In this document: positions 20,534 to 30,790 of the stretch, piece after piece | How positions within the stretch are numbered: the stretch's first letter is position 1 | How the letters are laid out: every line of letters starts with the position of its first letter | Assembly: GCA_963971405.1 (NCBI GenBank) | Contig: OZ020484.1 | Span: 42,492,770-42,556,769 of the forward strand | Direction of reading: 5' to 3' | Length of the DNA: 64,000 nucleotides | Origin: Psococerastis gibbosa | Lineage: Eukaryota > Arthropoda > Insecta > Psocodea > Psocidae | Position numbers and translations under genes: made by a program | The notes under the pieces: generated by a model | What the model was told of the DNA's origin: nothing | What the model saw: only the letters and a program-made list of their open reading frames with translations | The model's database searches: none

Positions 20534-20775
20534 ATGAACACATTATTATTTTAATAGAAAAGTTCAGTGTGCTGGAGAAAGGCCAAAAGTGAGTGACATT
20601 GCATTGGCATTCTGTGAGTATGTGTTGCACAGTTATTAGGCAAACACACTGGTTGCATTGAGGTGGCAGGTCTTTGCTCATTAGGTACGAGTGAGTTAGA
20701 TGTGAATGTCCTATGCCCAACCTCGCGAGTGATACTTCAAGGTGGCGCGACCACTGGAATGATGTCTCCCACTCG
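20534..20775 (-). pseudogene. Non-LTR ORF2 C-terminal fragment
   Basis: Minus strand: a frame from about 20765 passes through LARLGIGHSHLTHSYLMSKD and LPPQCNQCVCLITVQHILTE-C. RxGHxxLTHxYL followed by CxxC...H..EC is the ORF2 C-terminal zinc-like region of insect I/Jockey-type elements; the exact element differs from those at 18055 and 30511. It abuts copy A2, which may have been inserted into or next to it. Confidence 0.75.
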
Positions 20776-21029
20776 CCTTATATAAGGTTTTAAGAGAGGA
20801 AGTTTTTTATAGGTTGTTTATAATTAGTTAAATTGAAATTTAACTTTTTAGAGATTTATTTTTTTGCGAAAATATACATTTTTAATATTGTTAGATATAT
20901 TTTAAAACGGCAAAAGTCATTCAGCCTCAAATGTGAACGTTACTACCGTTATTTATTTATATTAATCTCAATGGAAAATGTGTGTAAAGCAATATCAATT
21001 CGACAATTCACTCGACAATCATTGACAGA

Positions 21030-21110
21030 AAATTTAACTAGTGTGGGACTCGAACCAACAACCTTTTGTTTATCATACTAGTAACGTTATTGATCAGCAA
21101 ACCCATCAGC
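21030..21110 (-). mobile_element. SINE family F head (tRNA-like)
   Basis: Minus strand AAGGTTGTTGGTTCGAGTCC then CACACTAGTT: a clean B-box (GGTTCGAGTCC) and the same junction to the body as at 63200. Only the head remains. Not a tRNA gene: there is no acceptor-stem pairing. Confidence 0.55.
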
Positions 21111-21584
21111 ATGTGATAAAATATGATAAAATTATCTAACAAAAGCCAAGTCCATATCCGGTCTGTTTTTCGAGACCGGATGGGACTGACGAGGAGCCGG
21201 AAATGCCAGCAAATGGCTACTAAGGGGGTGAGTGCAACACAAAGGAAATGTAAATTACAATGGAAGGGATGGATGGTGAATTAGGGCCTGATAGCACCGA
21301 GCTCCAAACCTTTTTATCCTCTCCAGAACACAACTCCCGTCCGGAGGCTCCCGACGAACAACTTGAGAGTTTTCTTCGAAGAGCTACAAACTGATTAAGA
21401 GTAAAAAAAACTTTCAGCAACATGTAAATTGAGAAGTTGAACAATTTCCTTTTCCAATAGACAGGGTGCACTAGAAGTCAGTGCAATAATTTGGTGGCTA
21501 GGCTCACTGTCAAATACAAGATACAAACACCCCAATGCAACAGGACATGTAGAGTAGTTGTATACAGACACCAACTTTCACCCA
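21111..21584. other. No recognised feature
   Basis: Non-coding; nothing shared with other families. Confidence 0.45.
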
Positions 21585-21620
21585 AATAACCCTAACTCCG
21601 CTAGGTTGGTTCGTTAATAG
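21585..21620 (+). mobile_element. SINE family F scrap
   Basis: AACCCTAACTCCGCTAGGTTGG equals the SINE body at 8395; the fragment is cut by the retroelement that starts at 21621. The sequence after that element (CAGTAATGGAACAAAATGG) resembles the SINE continuation, so the SINE was probably split. Confidence 0.5.
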
Positions 21621-21907
21621 AGTAGTAGTAGTAGTGTTCTTCGGGTTAATAACGGCTTAGGTCTCATATTTAGGCCCACAGAGCGACCCCGACTTGACTG
21701 TCCTATGCCAGCCCATAGGACAGTGGACCTCCTGATTATAGTGGATTCCGAACCACTTGGGAAACACAGTGAAGTCACACGATTAGTTCGGAGGTGACCA
21801 GGACAAGTCCTACCATGTTTCCCTACCGGCACTGTGCACACGGCCAAGTTATCTGCAGCTTTGAACCAGCTCTGGTCCGCTGGATTCAACTTGGTGCGGC
21901 GGCCGGT
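21621..21907 (-). mobile_element. (CTA)n-tailed non-LTR 3' end, longest copy (H2)
   Basis: The minus strand runs from GGCCGCCGCACCAAGTTGAA through GTGCCGGTAGGGAAACATGG, CCACTATAATCAGGAGGTCC and GCCGTTATTAACCCGAAG to a (CTA)n tail at 21621-21634. Flanks TTCGTTAATAGA and TTCAGTAATGGA are 9 of 12 identical, a likely eroded target duplication. Only 3' UTR is present; the 91-codon frame here has no ORF2 motif. Confidence 0.7.
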
Positions 21908-21984
21908 GACAAATTCAGTAATGGAACAAAATGGTCAATAAAAAAATATCAGTTATATGTATCTTTTTCTTCTTATAATGTCCC

Positions 21985-22600
21985 TACAATCGAAGATTGG
22001 CGACCACCATGGCAGTTCGGACCTGCTGCTCTGAAAAGGGAAGTTTGCTGTTGCCTAACCACTGCCACCAATGGCGGATCCACAGGGGGGGGGGGTTAGG
22101 GGGGTCATGACCCCCCTAAATGAGTAAATTCATAAGGTAATAAATTTAAAAAATAAAATAAAATAAAACTCAACTTTTCAACAAACAAATTACCTTTTAA
22201 ACTTACAAACAACTTGTGACCCCCCCCCCTAAATTGTCAGCTGGATCCGCCCTTGACTGCCACAGGTTTTTAAATAAGGATGTTCTTCTTCTGCCAGAAG
22301 CCCTCATTCCTTCCATATTCCCTTGGATTATTTCAAGCTGAATGAGATACTTTTCGTTCCTCATTACATAGCCGAAGTTGAAGAATATTTGTATCCGTTT
22401 CTAAAACGTTAGCAGCAATTTGGTTTCTATATCCATTCGCCTCAGGACCTTAGTATTAGGAACACTATCTCTACAGGGTATGGGCAGCATTTGTCTGTAT
22501 ACCCACATTTCAAATACACTGATTCTGTTCTCCATAGCTTGTGTCAACGTATACGCATCCCTCCATACCATATAGAACGACTGGGACTTTAGGATATATA
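21985..22600 (-). pseudogene. Non-LTR ORF2 fragment, split by an hAT MITE
   Basis: Minus strand from 22600: TLTQAMENRISVFEMWVYRQ then MLPIPCRDSV, NTKVLRRMD, GYVMRNEKYLIQLEIIQGNM and, past the MITE at 22069-22255, VRTAMVVANLR before a stop near 22000. These blocks (AFEMWxYRRML, VLRRM, GHVMRNEKY, IIQGxxEG, IAxMIANLR) are in the standard order of the ORF2 C-terminal half in an insect non-LTR family. Frames shift several times. The same family is seen at 22770, 38820, 39700, 27355 and 50700. Confidence 0.75.
22061..22263. mobile_element. hAT-type MITE inserted in an ORF2 fragment (E2)
   Basis: Element 22069-22255 (187 bp): CAATGGCGGATCCAC at the left, GCTGGATCCGCCCTTG at the right, flanked by ACTGCCAC at 22061-22068 and 22256-22263. 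The host ORF2 sequence continues on both sides. Poly-G and poly-C tracts lie near the ends. Non-coding. Confidence 0.92.
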
Positions 22601-22769
22601 GGTTTAGAGAGCGGGAATCGTGGGGTGGTCTGTATGACCCAGGACGCTAACAACTAAGCAGACATGTGTATTACCTTTAGACCTAGCTGTCAAGAGTGAA
22701 TCATTACTATATAATTGAGGACAACTGCCAGCACAACCAACCCATGATTTTAATGATCTGATTGGTTGA

Positions 22770-23075
22770 GGCTACAACTGAGGCACCTTCTCAAATTACA
22801 GTTATTGTGAGCTGCAATTGAGCAAGTCACAATTGAATAAGCTCTTCATCAAAATGCTGAAAGTACTTCGGTGTTGGACCTTCGATTGCGAATGGTGAAA
22901 ATTAATGCTAGGTTCCCAATCGTTCTCGGAGAGTTGGACGCTGACCCAAGCTATGGAGAATATGATTGGGCATTTGAAATTGTTCAAACTTCCCTCTTAA
23001 GAGCAGCAGGTTTCAAGGCTCAAATCACCATGAAGATCGCCAATCCTCGCTAATACACGCATTTAAAGAAGAAGA
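22770..23075 (+). pseudogene. Internally deleted non-LTR ORF2 fragment
   Basis: SWTLTQAMENMIG (RT-proximal block) is followed within a few codons by LLRAAGFKAQITMKIANPR and a stop at 23053, whereas in the 21985 copy about 350 bp separates these blocks. The upstream part (TACTTCGGTGTTGG, TTCGATTGCGAATGG) aligns with 38860-38930. An internal deletion therefore joined two ends of the same ORF2. GAAGAAGAGC after the stop may be the tail. Confidence 0.65.
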
Positions 23076-23157
23076 GCTGCAATAAAACCTTTCGTATCTG
23101 AAAGCACGGAAATAACCGATGGTATTGAAATTAGTCATAAATGATCGTAGCCACCCT

Positions 23158-23659
23158 GCAGCCCGATCATGGCGATTTCAATACCAGGGTTAATATAAAA
23201 CCGTGGTGGTATTAATTCAATTGTTTAAAATAAATGAATAGCAAATTTCAGATTTTTTTAATTTTTGATGTTGGTAATCGTCGCAGGAGTGCTAAGCGTG
23301 GAAAATTCAAATTGTGTCTATTTAAATAATTGAATGATCTTCGGCTATATTTTTTGGTGAGTTCCTTAATTTTTTCTGCCTTAGATTTAGTCAAATTATT
23401 TATAATTCATAATTATATTAATTCAAAATTAAAACTTGTTTATTTCTAGGGCGATAGCCGATAGGCAATGTGTTTAAATTTGCTATTAGTATATTTCATA
23501 CGGTAGCGTCGCGTCAGTTCGGTTCTTCAGTACTGCCAATATCACAATTAAAACAATTCTGAAATTTACTGTTCGTTCATTTTAATCAAATGAATTAATA
23601 CCATCACGTGACATGGTATTATATTAACCCCTGTATTTAAATCACCATGGTCGGGCTGC
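23158..23659. mobile_element. 502-bp element with ~140-bp imperfect inverted ends (family K)
   Basis: GCAGCCCGATCATGGCGATT opens and the complement of that pattern (CACCATGGTCGGGCTGC) closes it. The arms contain ATTAATACCACCACGG-type and GAATTAATACCATCACGTG segments in opposite orientation. The right arm alone recurs at 274-443. No ORF and no clear target duplication; unassigned MITE. Confidence 0.7.
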
Positions 23660-25048
23660 CGCTGTCAAAAATCCTGGATCCACTCCTGAAACTGACCCAT
23701 CTTGTCTAACAATTTCTAACTGTCAAAAAAAATGTGAAGGATCATTAAAAAAAGGAGCTTTCTTGTGCTAGTACCAATAACTGAGTTACAAACTTGTGAA
23801 ACATAATTATATTAGACTGAGGCGCCCTGTGGCAATTTTGACCACAACTCGCAAGCCTGTTATTCGTGTGACGGGCGTCAAAGTGTCTGTAGCAGAAAAT
23901 CTTCCAGCACTTCTCAGTCCGCACCCACTCCCCTAATACATTTTATAATAGGGGATGAGTTTCCCACTACATTCTATGGTGTTTTTCTCCAGCCTTTTCC
24001 CAAGAGCTTTCCCGATTTTGACAATAGCAGAAAACAAACGGGTGAAATCAATGGGTAGCTTTGACGATGAGTGGTAAATTAATGTACAATGGGTGAACTT
24101 TGTGCTGCCGCGGGTTTCTTTGTCCCGAAGCATCGGAATGTCCAATAGAAACAATAAAAATAAAAAACCATGGATAACCTTGTCCTTGTGTGTATCGTTT
24201 CAACATTGTCATATTCGAGAATGAAGAACAATCGAATTCGATCCGAGTGTTAAGTTTTTTGGTTTAGATAAATGGAGGGGGTTAAAACCCGTTGGCCTAC
24301 CCCCCCCCCCCCCCCCGTATGGCCTAGGCGGTGGTGGTCAGTACTTATTACAGTTACTTTTCATGCAACGGTGGGACCGGGCGTAAATATATTAAAAACT
24401 AAACGGTAGAGGCATAATATATAATACAATAGAATTCAACAAGGTCATTCTCTAGGAAAAAGATCACATCTCACCCCAAATATCAGAAATAACCCTAACC
24501 AAATACCGAAAATTCTAACCAACCGTGGACATGGAAAGCGAGCAAAATGGATATCTAACAAATTGCAGCACATCCTTTCTGATTTGTTCGAATTATTATT
24601 GTGCACAACGTTATAGGTCCATGATTTTATTTCCGGACATTTCCGTTCATAATTAATTTGGGGCTCATTGGGCTGGAAATCAGGCAGCGGAATGTGCTGC
24701 AGAATCAAACAGGAAGGTAGTGAGTGCAGTGCATCCATTACAATTTAAGCATTACAAAATTACAATGAAATCAGCAGTGTTTGGTCGGTTAAATATACTG
24801 AAATAATCAAGGCATATTTCCTACTCCTCATAAACGCGACCTTCAATAGGCTATACTTGATCATTTTTGAAACTCAATTTTAATGCATTAACTATTGTAG
24901 TATATTTATTTTATACCTATTAGAAAAAAAAAATCTTTTTCCTAAAAACGGAATGGATTTCATATGACCCATGTCTGCCGAAGTCTTGGCCCTTTTAATT
25001 TCCAGCAGTTAAAATCTTCAACATTTATTGCTCTCCTATTTAAACGTT
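23660..25048. other. No recognised gene
   Basis: Non-coding. A 17-base poly-C tract at 24300-24316 is followed near 24340-24372 by a piece resembling family Q (TATTACAGTTACTTTTCATGC). Short frames at 23933-24154 and 24445-24738 show no domain. Confidence 0.4.
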
Positions 25049-25145
25049 GGTATAAGAAAAGCTTTGGGATTCTAGAAATTCTCGATTCCAAGATTTCAAC
25101 GGATTTAGACGTTTTGTGGTCTCAGAACCCCTAAAAAGCGTGATT
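25049..25145 (+). mobile_element. Family A fragment (5' end only)
   Basis: GTATAAGAAAAGCTTTGGGA, then TTCTCGATTCCAAGATTTCA and ACGGATTTAGACGTTTTG match the first 100 bp of copy A1 with about 15% differences. The rest of the element is missing. Confidence 0.65.
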
Positions 25146-25171
25146 ATTGGCACAACAGCTTAACCATGTAA

Positions 25172-25554
25172 GGCGCCCATTCCACCGACCGGCTAGGGCT
25201 ATTTACAAAAACGGTGACGTGGTAGCAGACATTCAAGACTTAGGTGGCCATCCACAGACTTCGCATTGCAGAATGCAAATGACATTGACGGAAATTAGAA
25301 TTTTTCTTTTTATAGAAATCTATTAAAATATTTGTACTTAACATATCCCATGACGCCATTTTTTAATTTTAGTTTGTTTGTTTGTGAGTTTACTGTATGA
25401 TCATTGATCAATTTTAACCATGGCATAGAGGAAAATAAACATTTCCTTTAATTCTGCATTGCGAGGTCGGTGGAAACCCCGCCTAAGTCTTGAATGTCTG
25501 CTACCACGTCACTGTTTTTGTAAATAGCCCTAGCCGGTCGGTGGAATGGGCGCC
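25172..25554 (+). mobile_element. TTA-site MITE (family B), complete 383-bp copy
   Basis: Long inverted ends begin GGCGCCCATTCCACCGACCG and close with GGTCGGTGGAATGGGCGCC. A 5' arm deletion relative to other copies removes part of GTGGCGTTTCCACC. Left flank TAA, right flank TTA. The interior has TGATCATTGATCA and no coding capacity. Confidence 0.88.
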
Positions 25555-25920
25555 TTAGCAAAGGTGGCCATGTTCTTCAACAACGGCAACGGTAGGGGCC
25601 CCATGACAGTCCAGCCGCGCCTCTTTCAACCAACCTGCTCGTATGTGGGTATAGGCTTTAAAAATAAATTCCTTGTTGTATCTTTCAGACAGAAATAAGA
25701 AAACTGGTGCATTCAACAGGATACAATCGATTACAAGGAAAGAAATAAAATTCTTTTAAAGAAGAAAAATCTTTATTTTCTATGTGGGCAAATTTTGGGT
25801 CTTTTGGCCCACTCTTACAACAAACCCATTACACCACCTGGTATTATTTTTGGACCCATCGTAGAATGTTCAACTGGGTTCTGTGACATTCAATACAATT
25901 TCTCAACTAATCCAGCTGGA
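25555..25920. other. No recognised feature
   Basis: Non-coding between a MITE and copy A3. Confidence 0.5.
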
Positions 25921-26815
25921 AAGAACCGGTCCGAGTTTACTCGAACATGCTTTCCAATTTATCAATTAGTAGATAGAGAAAATGAGTACTTTCATGGTAA
26001 ATATTTTTCCTATAGTTATATTTCGGACATCTTGGGGGGGGGGGGGTGGAGATGAAGTAAATTCTAGATAGGTTACATTACATAACCGCACAGCAATAAT
26101 GGCAGGGCACGCAATGCATTTGAGCGTGAAATTTAATTTTTTCAAAAACATTTTTTTTGCACAAACCAAATAGTTTTTTGAAAAGCAACCTGTCCGGTTT
26201 CTTTACTCAATTTAGCACATAAAACATGCCAGAAGGTAGAAATCATCGATAGAAAGGTTTCGCAGAAAAATGATTTTTTAGTAATTTTTAATGAAAATTT
26301 AGTTATTTTTATTTTTTTACCCCCAGAAGAAAACTATCAAGGGGCAAGCGACCCCCCGCATTTTGTTAACATTAATAACGACTACAATATATGTGAATTT
26401 AAAAAAAAATCGTTGGAGCCGTTTTTGAGAAATAATTTTCTTAGACTTTTTTTGGAGTTTTTTTGAGAATAAACCCCCCCCCCCCCAAATTGAGTTAGCC
26501 CAAAATAAAAATAAAGTTCTCGACGCATGATTTTTGTGAACCTACGTGCAAATTGCATCAAAATTGGCCGAGTAGTTTGCCTGGAAATAGATGAACAGAC
26601 AGACAGACAGACAGACAGACCGACAGACAGACATACGTATACAGACAGACAGACAGATCGACAGACAGACAGATAGATCGACAGACAGACATTTCGTAAA
26701 AAACACTTTTTTGGGTTTCTGGGACCTCAAAACGTGTAATTCCGTTGAAATCTCGGAATCGAAAATTTCGACCGTCACAAAGCTTTCCTTATACTACGTA
26801 TAAATTGGAAAGCAA
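25921..26815 (-). mobile_element. Helentron-like non-autonomous element, copy A3 with expanded CAGA tract
   Basis: Reverse orientation, all landmarks of A1/A2 present, including the stem-loop GTCCGAG TTTA CTCGAAC at the left and the GCTTTCC end at the right. The microsatellite (26596-26692) is expanded to about 95 bases of CAGA/TAGA variants, against 13-40 in other copies, and the G tract is 13 bases (26034-26046). The T-rich frames inside are not coding. Confidence 0.82.
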
Positions 26816-27354
26816 TACGTCAAATGTGATTAAGGCACATAAACCCATTTATTGTTAGAACCACTGCAATGTTACACGATTACACCATTTAAATCTGTGC
26901 AATATTTTTTTTCAAAAGGTCCAGTATACAAGTTTACTCAAATTAAATTATCCTGAAATTTACCTTATATTTCCAGTGTTGAATGAGTGAAAAGCGTTAA
27001 AAAAATAAACTCGCTATATTTACGCGAATCCCTCATGAAAACAATTTTCACGTGGTATATGAAATAAATGACTAAAGCTGTAACATTAACATACCGTACG
27101 TTGGATTTGTGTCTGACAAAGCTGTCTTAATATTGTAATGTCAGTCAACTGTTGTGAATATATGCAACTGCTTATCTGGTTTCTTCCCGTCCGTGAAAAC
27201 CATATTTCACTGGAGATTTGCGGAGTCTTTTTCAATTCAGATTTTGCATTGCGTTGGTGATGTGATTTTTTGAAGTTATTTTCGGTGGTTTACGTAATTC
27301 GTTTAACTTATTCTACCAACAAATATGGTGTAGAATCAAAAAGCAAAAAAAAAA
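26816..27354. other. No recognised feature
   Basis: AT-rich, non-coding. Confidence 0.5.
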
Positions 27355-27470
27355 AAAAGCTCGAAGCCTTTTTAATGCGGTGCTATACTGCTATAGAAAA
27401 ATTCCTAAAACATCATGGAGAGATCACATAACAAATGAAGTGGTGCTCCAAAGTATAAACGAAGGAGGGG
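27355..27470 (+). pseudogene. Non-LTR ORF2 scrap
   Basis: LEAFLMRCY in one frame and KTSWRDHITNEVVLQSINEG in the next: the FEMWCYRRMLKISWTDHVTN-like block of insect ORF2, carrying a frameshift between the two halves. About 40 codons remain, ended by the hairpin at 27472. Confidence 0.65.
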
Positions 27471-27471
27471 A

Positions 27472-27547
27472 TTGAGATTTTTTTTAATGAGACTATTATG
27501 TAGATTAGTTAAGTACCTATATAATAGTCTCCCTAAAAAAATCTCAA
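27472..27547. repeat. 76-bp hairpin
   Basis: TTGAGATTTTTTTTAATGAG then ACTATTATGTAG is mirrored by CTATATAATAGTCTC then AAAAAAATCTCAA, about 31-base arms with a 14-base loop. It lies directly after the ORF2 scrap; probably a small palindromic element. Confidence 0.7.
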
Positions 27548-27689
27548 CTTTTTTTTAATCACAAAATGACGGAATATTGACTAGTGGAATACACGCCTAA
27601 CACCATAATAAAAGACAACATTGACTTACTGACACATTAATGCAACATATACCATATTATAAAATGGTATGCCCGTTCATGACTATGCA

Positions 27690-27800
27690 ATTATATGAAA
27701 AAATTCAAGACAATCCTATCAATTCAGTGCTTTGGGAAAGGGAAAGTCGAAGCAACCGAAATGTAACCCTTGGACAATTATTTCCCATGGGACTACTCAC
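27690..27800 (+). mobile_element. Family A-prime 3' fragment
   Basis: CAATCCTATCAATTCAGTGC then GGGAAAGTCGAAGCAACCG and GGACAATTATTTCCCATGG match the alternative 3' part of family A seen at 61960-62040 and 59680/60075. This subfamily has these segments in place of the poly-C tract. Confidence 0.55.
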
Positions 27801-28084
27801 ATTGTCTGCTTGTACTTGTGCGAGTCTCTACTCACCTTGCGGTCGGAGACGTGACGCAACTCGACACAAGTACCTATTACGTGACATAGTGAGGCGATTG
27901 AAGGGGTTATTTGGATACATTCAATAAATTGTTGGTATGCCATTTAACCTTTTAACCTTTTTATTGAAAAAAAAATCTATCTCGGAACCTATATACTAAT
28001 TGATGTAAAGTATGAACAGTTCACTCGTACCGGTTCATTATACAGTCTTGATTGTAAAATGTAAGAAGAATTATATTTATTTAT

Positions 28085-28190
28085 GTAATGGACCGTGGTC
28101 AATCTGAAAGCGTACCTCCAAGCGTTTCGTCACCAACTGTGGTCGACATCTTCAGACCTCTAACATTCCACCTTAGAGACTTAGTTACTG
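28085..28190 (-). ncRNA. Retroelement scrap with hammerhead-like core
   Basis: Minus strand: CTGAAGA (28149-28155), a stem with GTC-ACCA arms pairing TGGT-GAC around a 4-base loop (28129-28147), then GAAA (28125-28128). CUGANGA, stem II and GAAA are the conserved hammerhead core, and Penelope-like elements are known to carry such ribozymes. I could not build stems I and III or a clear UH cleavage site, so activity is unproven. Confidence 0.3.
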
Positions 28191-29163
28191 TTTCGGACCC
28201 GTCCGGTATACTATTCAGTATTTATTAGACCTGACTTTTTAAAGGTTAAAAAACAATCTAATGAATGTATCCGAGTAATCTGGTACACTCGTAAATCCAT
28301 ATTTAAAATGAAGATTATTTCAATATAAACGTCTCTAAAACATTTTTTCTTGGTCCATGACTGCTGATGGCCTTTCCTCTGACCTATTCGCCGCTGCATT
28401 AGGATTTTGCTGACGCACTACTGCATTTGCTTTATCGTATCTAAGAGAACCCGGCTATTTTGTGAGTTGCAGAAGAAGTAGAGAGCCGGAAGGAAGGGAA
28501 GGGGACATAAATAATGCACACACGAGGGCGCCCTCTCTTGGATAAAAAATAAAGCAGGATTGAAGGCAGCAGACTAAGAGATAGGTCACCTAATCTCGAT
28601 TTACTGAGCAACATGTCCTATTCATTACCTTTCCATTGAGTCGTATCTCTTCTTCACTTTTTCTCAACCAGGTGAGAGTAAAAAACGAAAAGAAACAAAC
28701 GCCATGCCTCGACAACCCCTTGAGTGTTTAGACGGAAGGACTAGTAGTGGATGCTCTTGCTCGACTATATTTCAGATGTTGTGGCCAGCTCCAAGACTTT
28801 TTTCGGCTGGAGAAGGTAAAGTAACCATAAGGACTTACTGATAATAAAGATTCACTGCTGACAGCTAACTATACATACACACATGTGTACCTGTGTACCT
28901 ATGGCCGGGTGTCATAATTGTGTGTCATTATTATCCAATCAGAACATGTCTTTCAGACTACTGATGGGTAGGCTCCCCGAAAATTATTAAAAACTTGTAA
29001 CGGCGACTTAGAAGGCAATTCGCAATGACAAAATTGAGAAGAAGAGGGGATGTCATTTGGGTATGTGAATAATTATTATCGTTTATTATAATGTATATTT
29101 CATATAATTATAATAAATATAATATAATTATAATAAATGCATTTTGATTTAGCCTCCCATGGC
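28191..29163. other. No confident gene; one small open frame
   Basis: An ATG at 28704 opens a 45-codon frame beginning MPRQPLECLDGRTSSGCSCS and ending TIRTY near 28840, with GGTAAAG inside that could be a splice donor. It is GC-richer than its surroundings. With no domain and no partner exon visible, I treat it as chance or an unproven first exon. Confidence 0.25.
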
Positions 29164-29998
29164 AAAGAACCGGTCCAAGTTTATTCGAACATGCTTTCCA
29201 ATATATCAAGTAGTAGCTACAGAAAATGAGTAATTTCATGGTAAATAATTTTCCTATAGTTAAATTTCGGGCATCTCGGGGGGGGGGGGAGGGGGGCGGT
29301 TGTCCACCTGACGTCACTGATGTGAGGTAAATTCTAGATAGGTCAAACCAAAACAAAAATAATGCCAGGGCACGCAATGCATTTAACCGTGAATTTTCTA
29401 TAATTTTTTCAAAAACATTTTTTTTTTGCTCAAAACCAAATAATTTTTTGGGAAAGCAACCTGTCCGCTTTCGTTACTCAATTTAACACCTAAAACATGC
29501 CTAAAGGTAGAAATCATCGATGGAAAGGTTTCGCGGAAAAATTATTTTTTAGTCATTTTTCATAAAAATTTAGTTATTTTTATTTTTTTACCCCCAGAAG
29601 AAAACTATCAAGGGGCAAGCGACCCCCCGCATTTTGTCAACATTAATAATGACTACAATATATGTGAATTTAAAAGAAATCGTTGTAGCCGTTTTCGAGA
29701 AATAATGTTTTTAGACGTTCTTTATGAGTTTTTTGAAAATAAAACCCGCGCAAATTGAGTTAGCCCAAAAAAAAAAGTTGTTCCGAGGTATGATTTTTGT
29801 GAACCTACATGCCGAATTTCATCAAAATCGGCCGAGTAGTTTGCCCGGAAATCGATTAGCAGACAGACAGACATTTCGTAAAAACCACTTTTTTGGGTTC
29901 CTGGGACCTCAAAACGTGTAAATCCGTTGAAATCTCGGAATCGAAAATTTCGACCATCACAAAGCTTTCCTTATACTACGTATAAATTCGAAAGCAAT
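29164..29998 (-). mobile_element. Helentron-like non-autonomous element, copy A4
   Basis: Reverse copy with 3' stem-loop at the left, a 12-base G tract (29278-29289), a very short CAGA tract near 29861 and the GCTTTCC end at 29998. Flanking T on both sides of its own strand. Least expanded microsatellite of the complete copies. Confidence 0.8.
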
Positions 29999-30004
29999 AA
30001 ACCA

Positions 30005-30211
30005 TAACAGGTTATACCAGTGGCATAGTTTGGGGAGAAACAGTTCATCTTGTTAGAATCTCTGACTTGCAGCAACTTTTCAAATTGAGCAATCTAAATA
30101 CTGTGCATCCTGCTGCTGCTATGTTCAACGGCCTCAATGATCGCGTACATGATGAAGACTGCCAAAAAACATTTCAGAAAATTGGCAAATTTATAAGAGC
30201 AGTTTATTGAG
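30005..30211 (+). pseudogene. Coding-like fragment of an unknown repeat family (T)
   Basis: A stop-free frame reads GYTSGIVWGETVHLVRISDL then QQLFKLSNLNTVHPAAAMFN and GLNDRV, ending in a stop near 30211. A second diverged copy at 43965-44055 keeps NTVHPATDMYNGLNERV in frame, with several synonymous differences. A shared peptide suggests a piece of a transposon-encoded or multicopy gene. I do not recognise the protein and name no function. Confidence 0.4.
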
Positions 30212-30428
30212 TGGCTGACAACGCTATGACAACGCTGACAATCAAGACTACAGTGAAGTAGAAACAAGACTTAGCCCCGGGGCTACCAGTTACCTGAGCT
30301 AAGGGAAGGCGAACCGGGTTTTGCAATAAGCCATACCCGAGGAACACCACATCAGCGAGGAAGGATAAAGCAAAGTGTAGTATAATATATGGAAAACCCT
30401 AGTAACGTCAGTTACCCTTCCTTGCTTT

Positions 30429-30790
30429 CCTATCAATGAGTAGTAGTAGTAGATTTTTGGCAGAGTCCCAGGCCACGGTGAGGGCCCATAGGACACACGC
30501 CCCATCTTGCTCACTCGTACAACCCGATTGCGGTCGCGAAGCGCGCCGCCTCCTTTGGGCGAAGCTGTTTCCCTGCCTGTAGTCCTCCCAAAGCAAAACC
30601 GACCGAGGAAAGACGTTCTCGCCAGACAGCCGGGCAGTCCATCAGCACGTGCCACCCGGTCTCAGCGCCAATCTCGAAGAAGCGGCAATCCTGCGTGGGA
30701 ACCTGTACACCCAAGCGAGCAAGGTGAATCCGAAAGGGGCCGTGTCCCGTCAGAATAGCAGCAGCAGCGCGTACCTATCAATGAGTAGTA
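30429..30790 (-). mobile_element. (CTA)n-tailed non-LTR insertion with 17-bp target duplication (H5)
   Basis: CCTATCAATGAGTAGTA is at 30429-30445 and 30774-30790. The insert, about 330 bp, carries an ORF2 C-terminus and a 3' UTR ending TGGCCTGGGACTCTGCC and (CTA)n at about 30441-30452. The last bases of the duplication overlap the tail. It splits the older element A7, giving relative ages. Confidence 0.92.
30511..30765 (-). pseudogene. Non-LTR ORF2 C-terminus (intact frame, 5'-truncated)
   Basis: Reads ILTGHGPFRIHLARLGVQVP, DCRFFEIGAETGWHVLMDCP and AVWRERLSSVGFALGG, stop at 30511. LTGHGxFRxHLxRLG followed by C...ETxxHVLxxCP is the ORF2 ending in R1/Jockey-type insect elements. No stop or shift over about 85 codons. 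This copy links the non-coding H fragments (11512, 21621, 34722, 48646, 60345) to a retroelement that codes for this protein. Confidence 0.85.

Noticed and set aside
21614..21889. 91-codon minus-strand frame
   Set aside because: Lies wholly in the 3' UTR and (CTA)n tail of a retroelement; Leu run is the tail.
26590..26700. CRISPR-like array
   Set aside because: Simple 4-base tandem repeat with no spacers, in a eukaryotic mobile element.
26591..26803. Asp/Arg/Gln-rich frame
   Set aside because: Translation of the CAGA microsatellite in copy A3.
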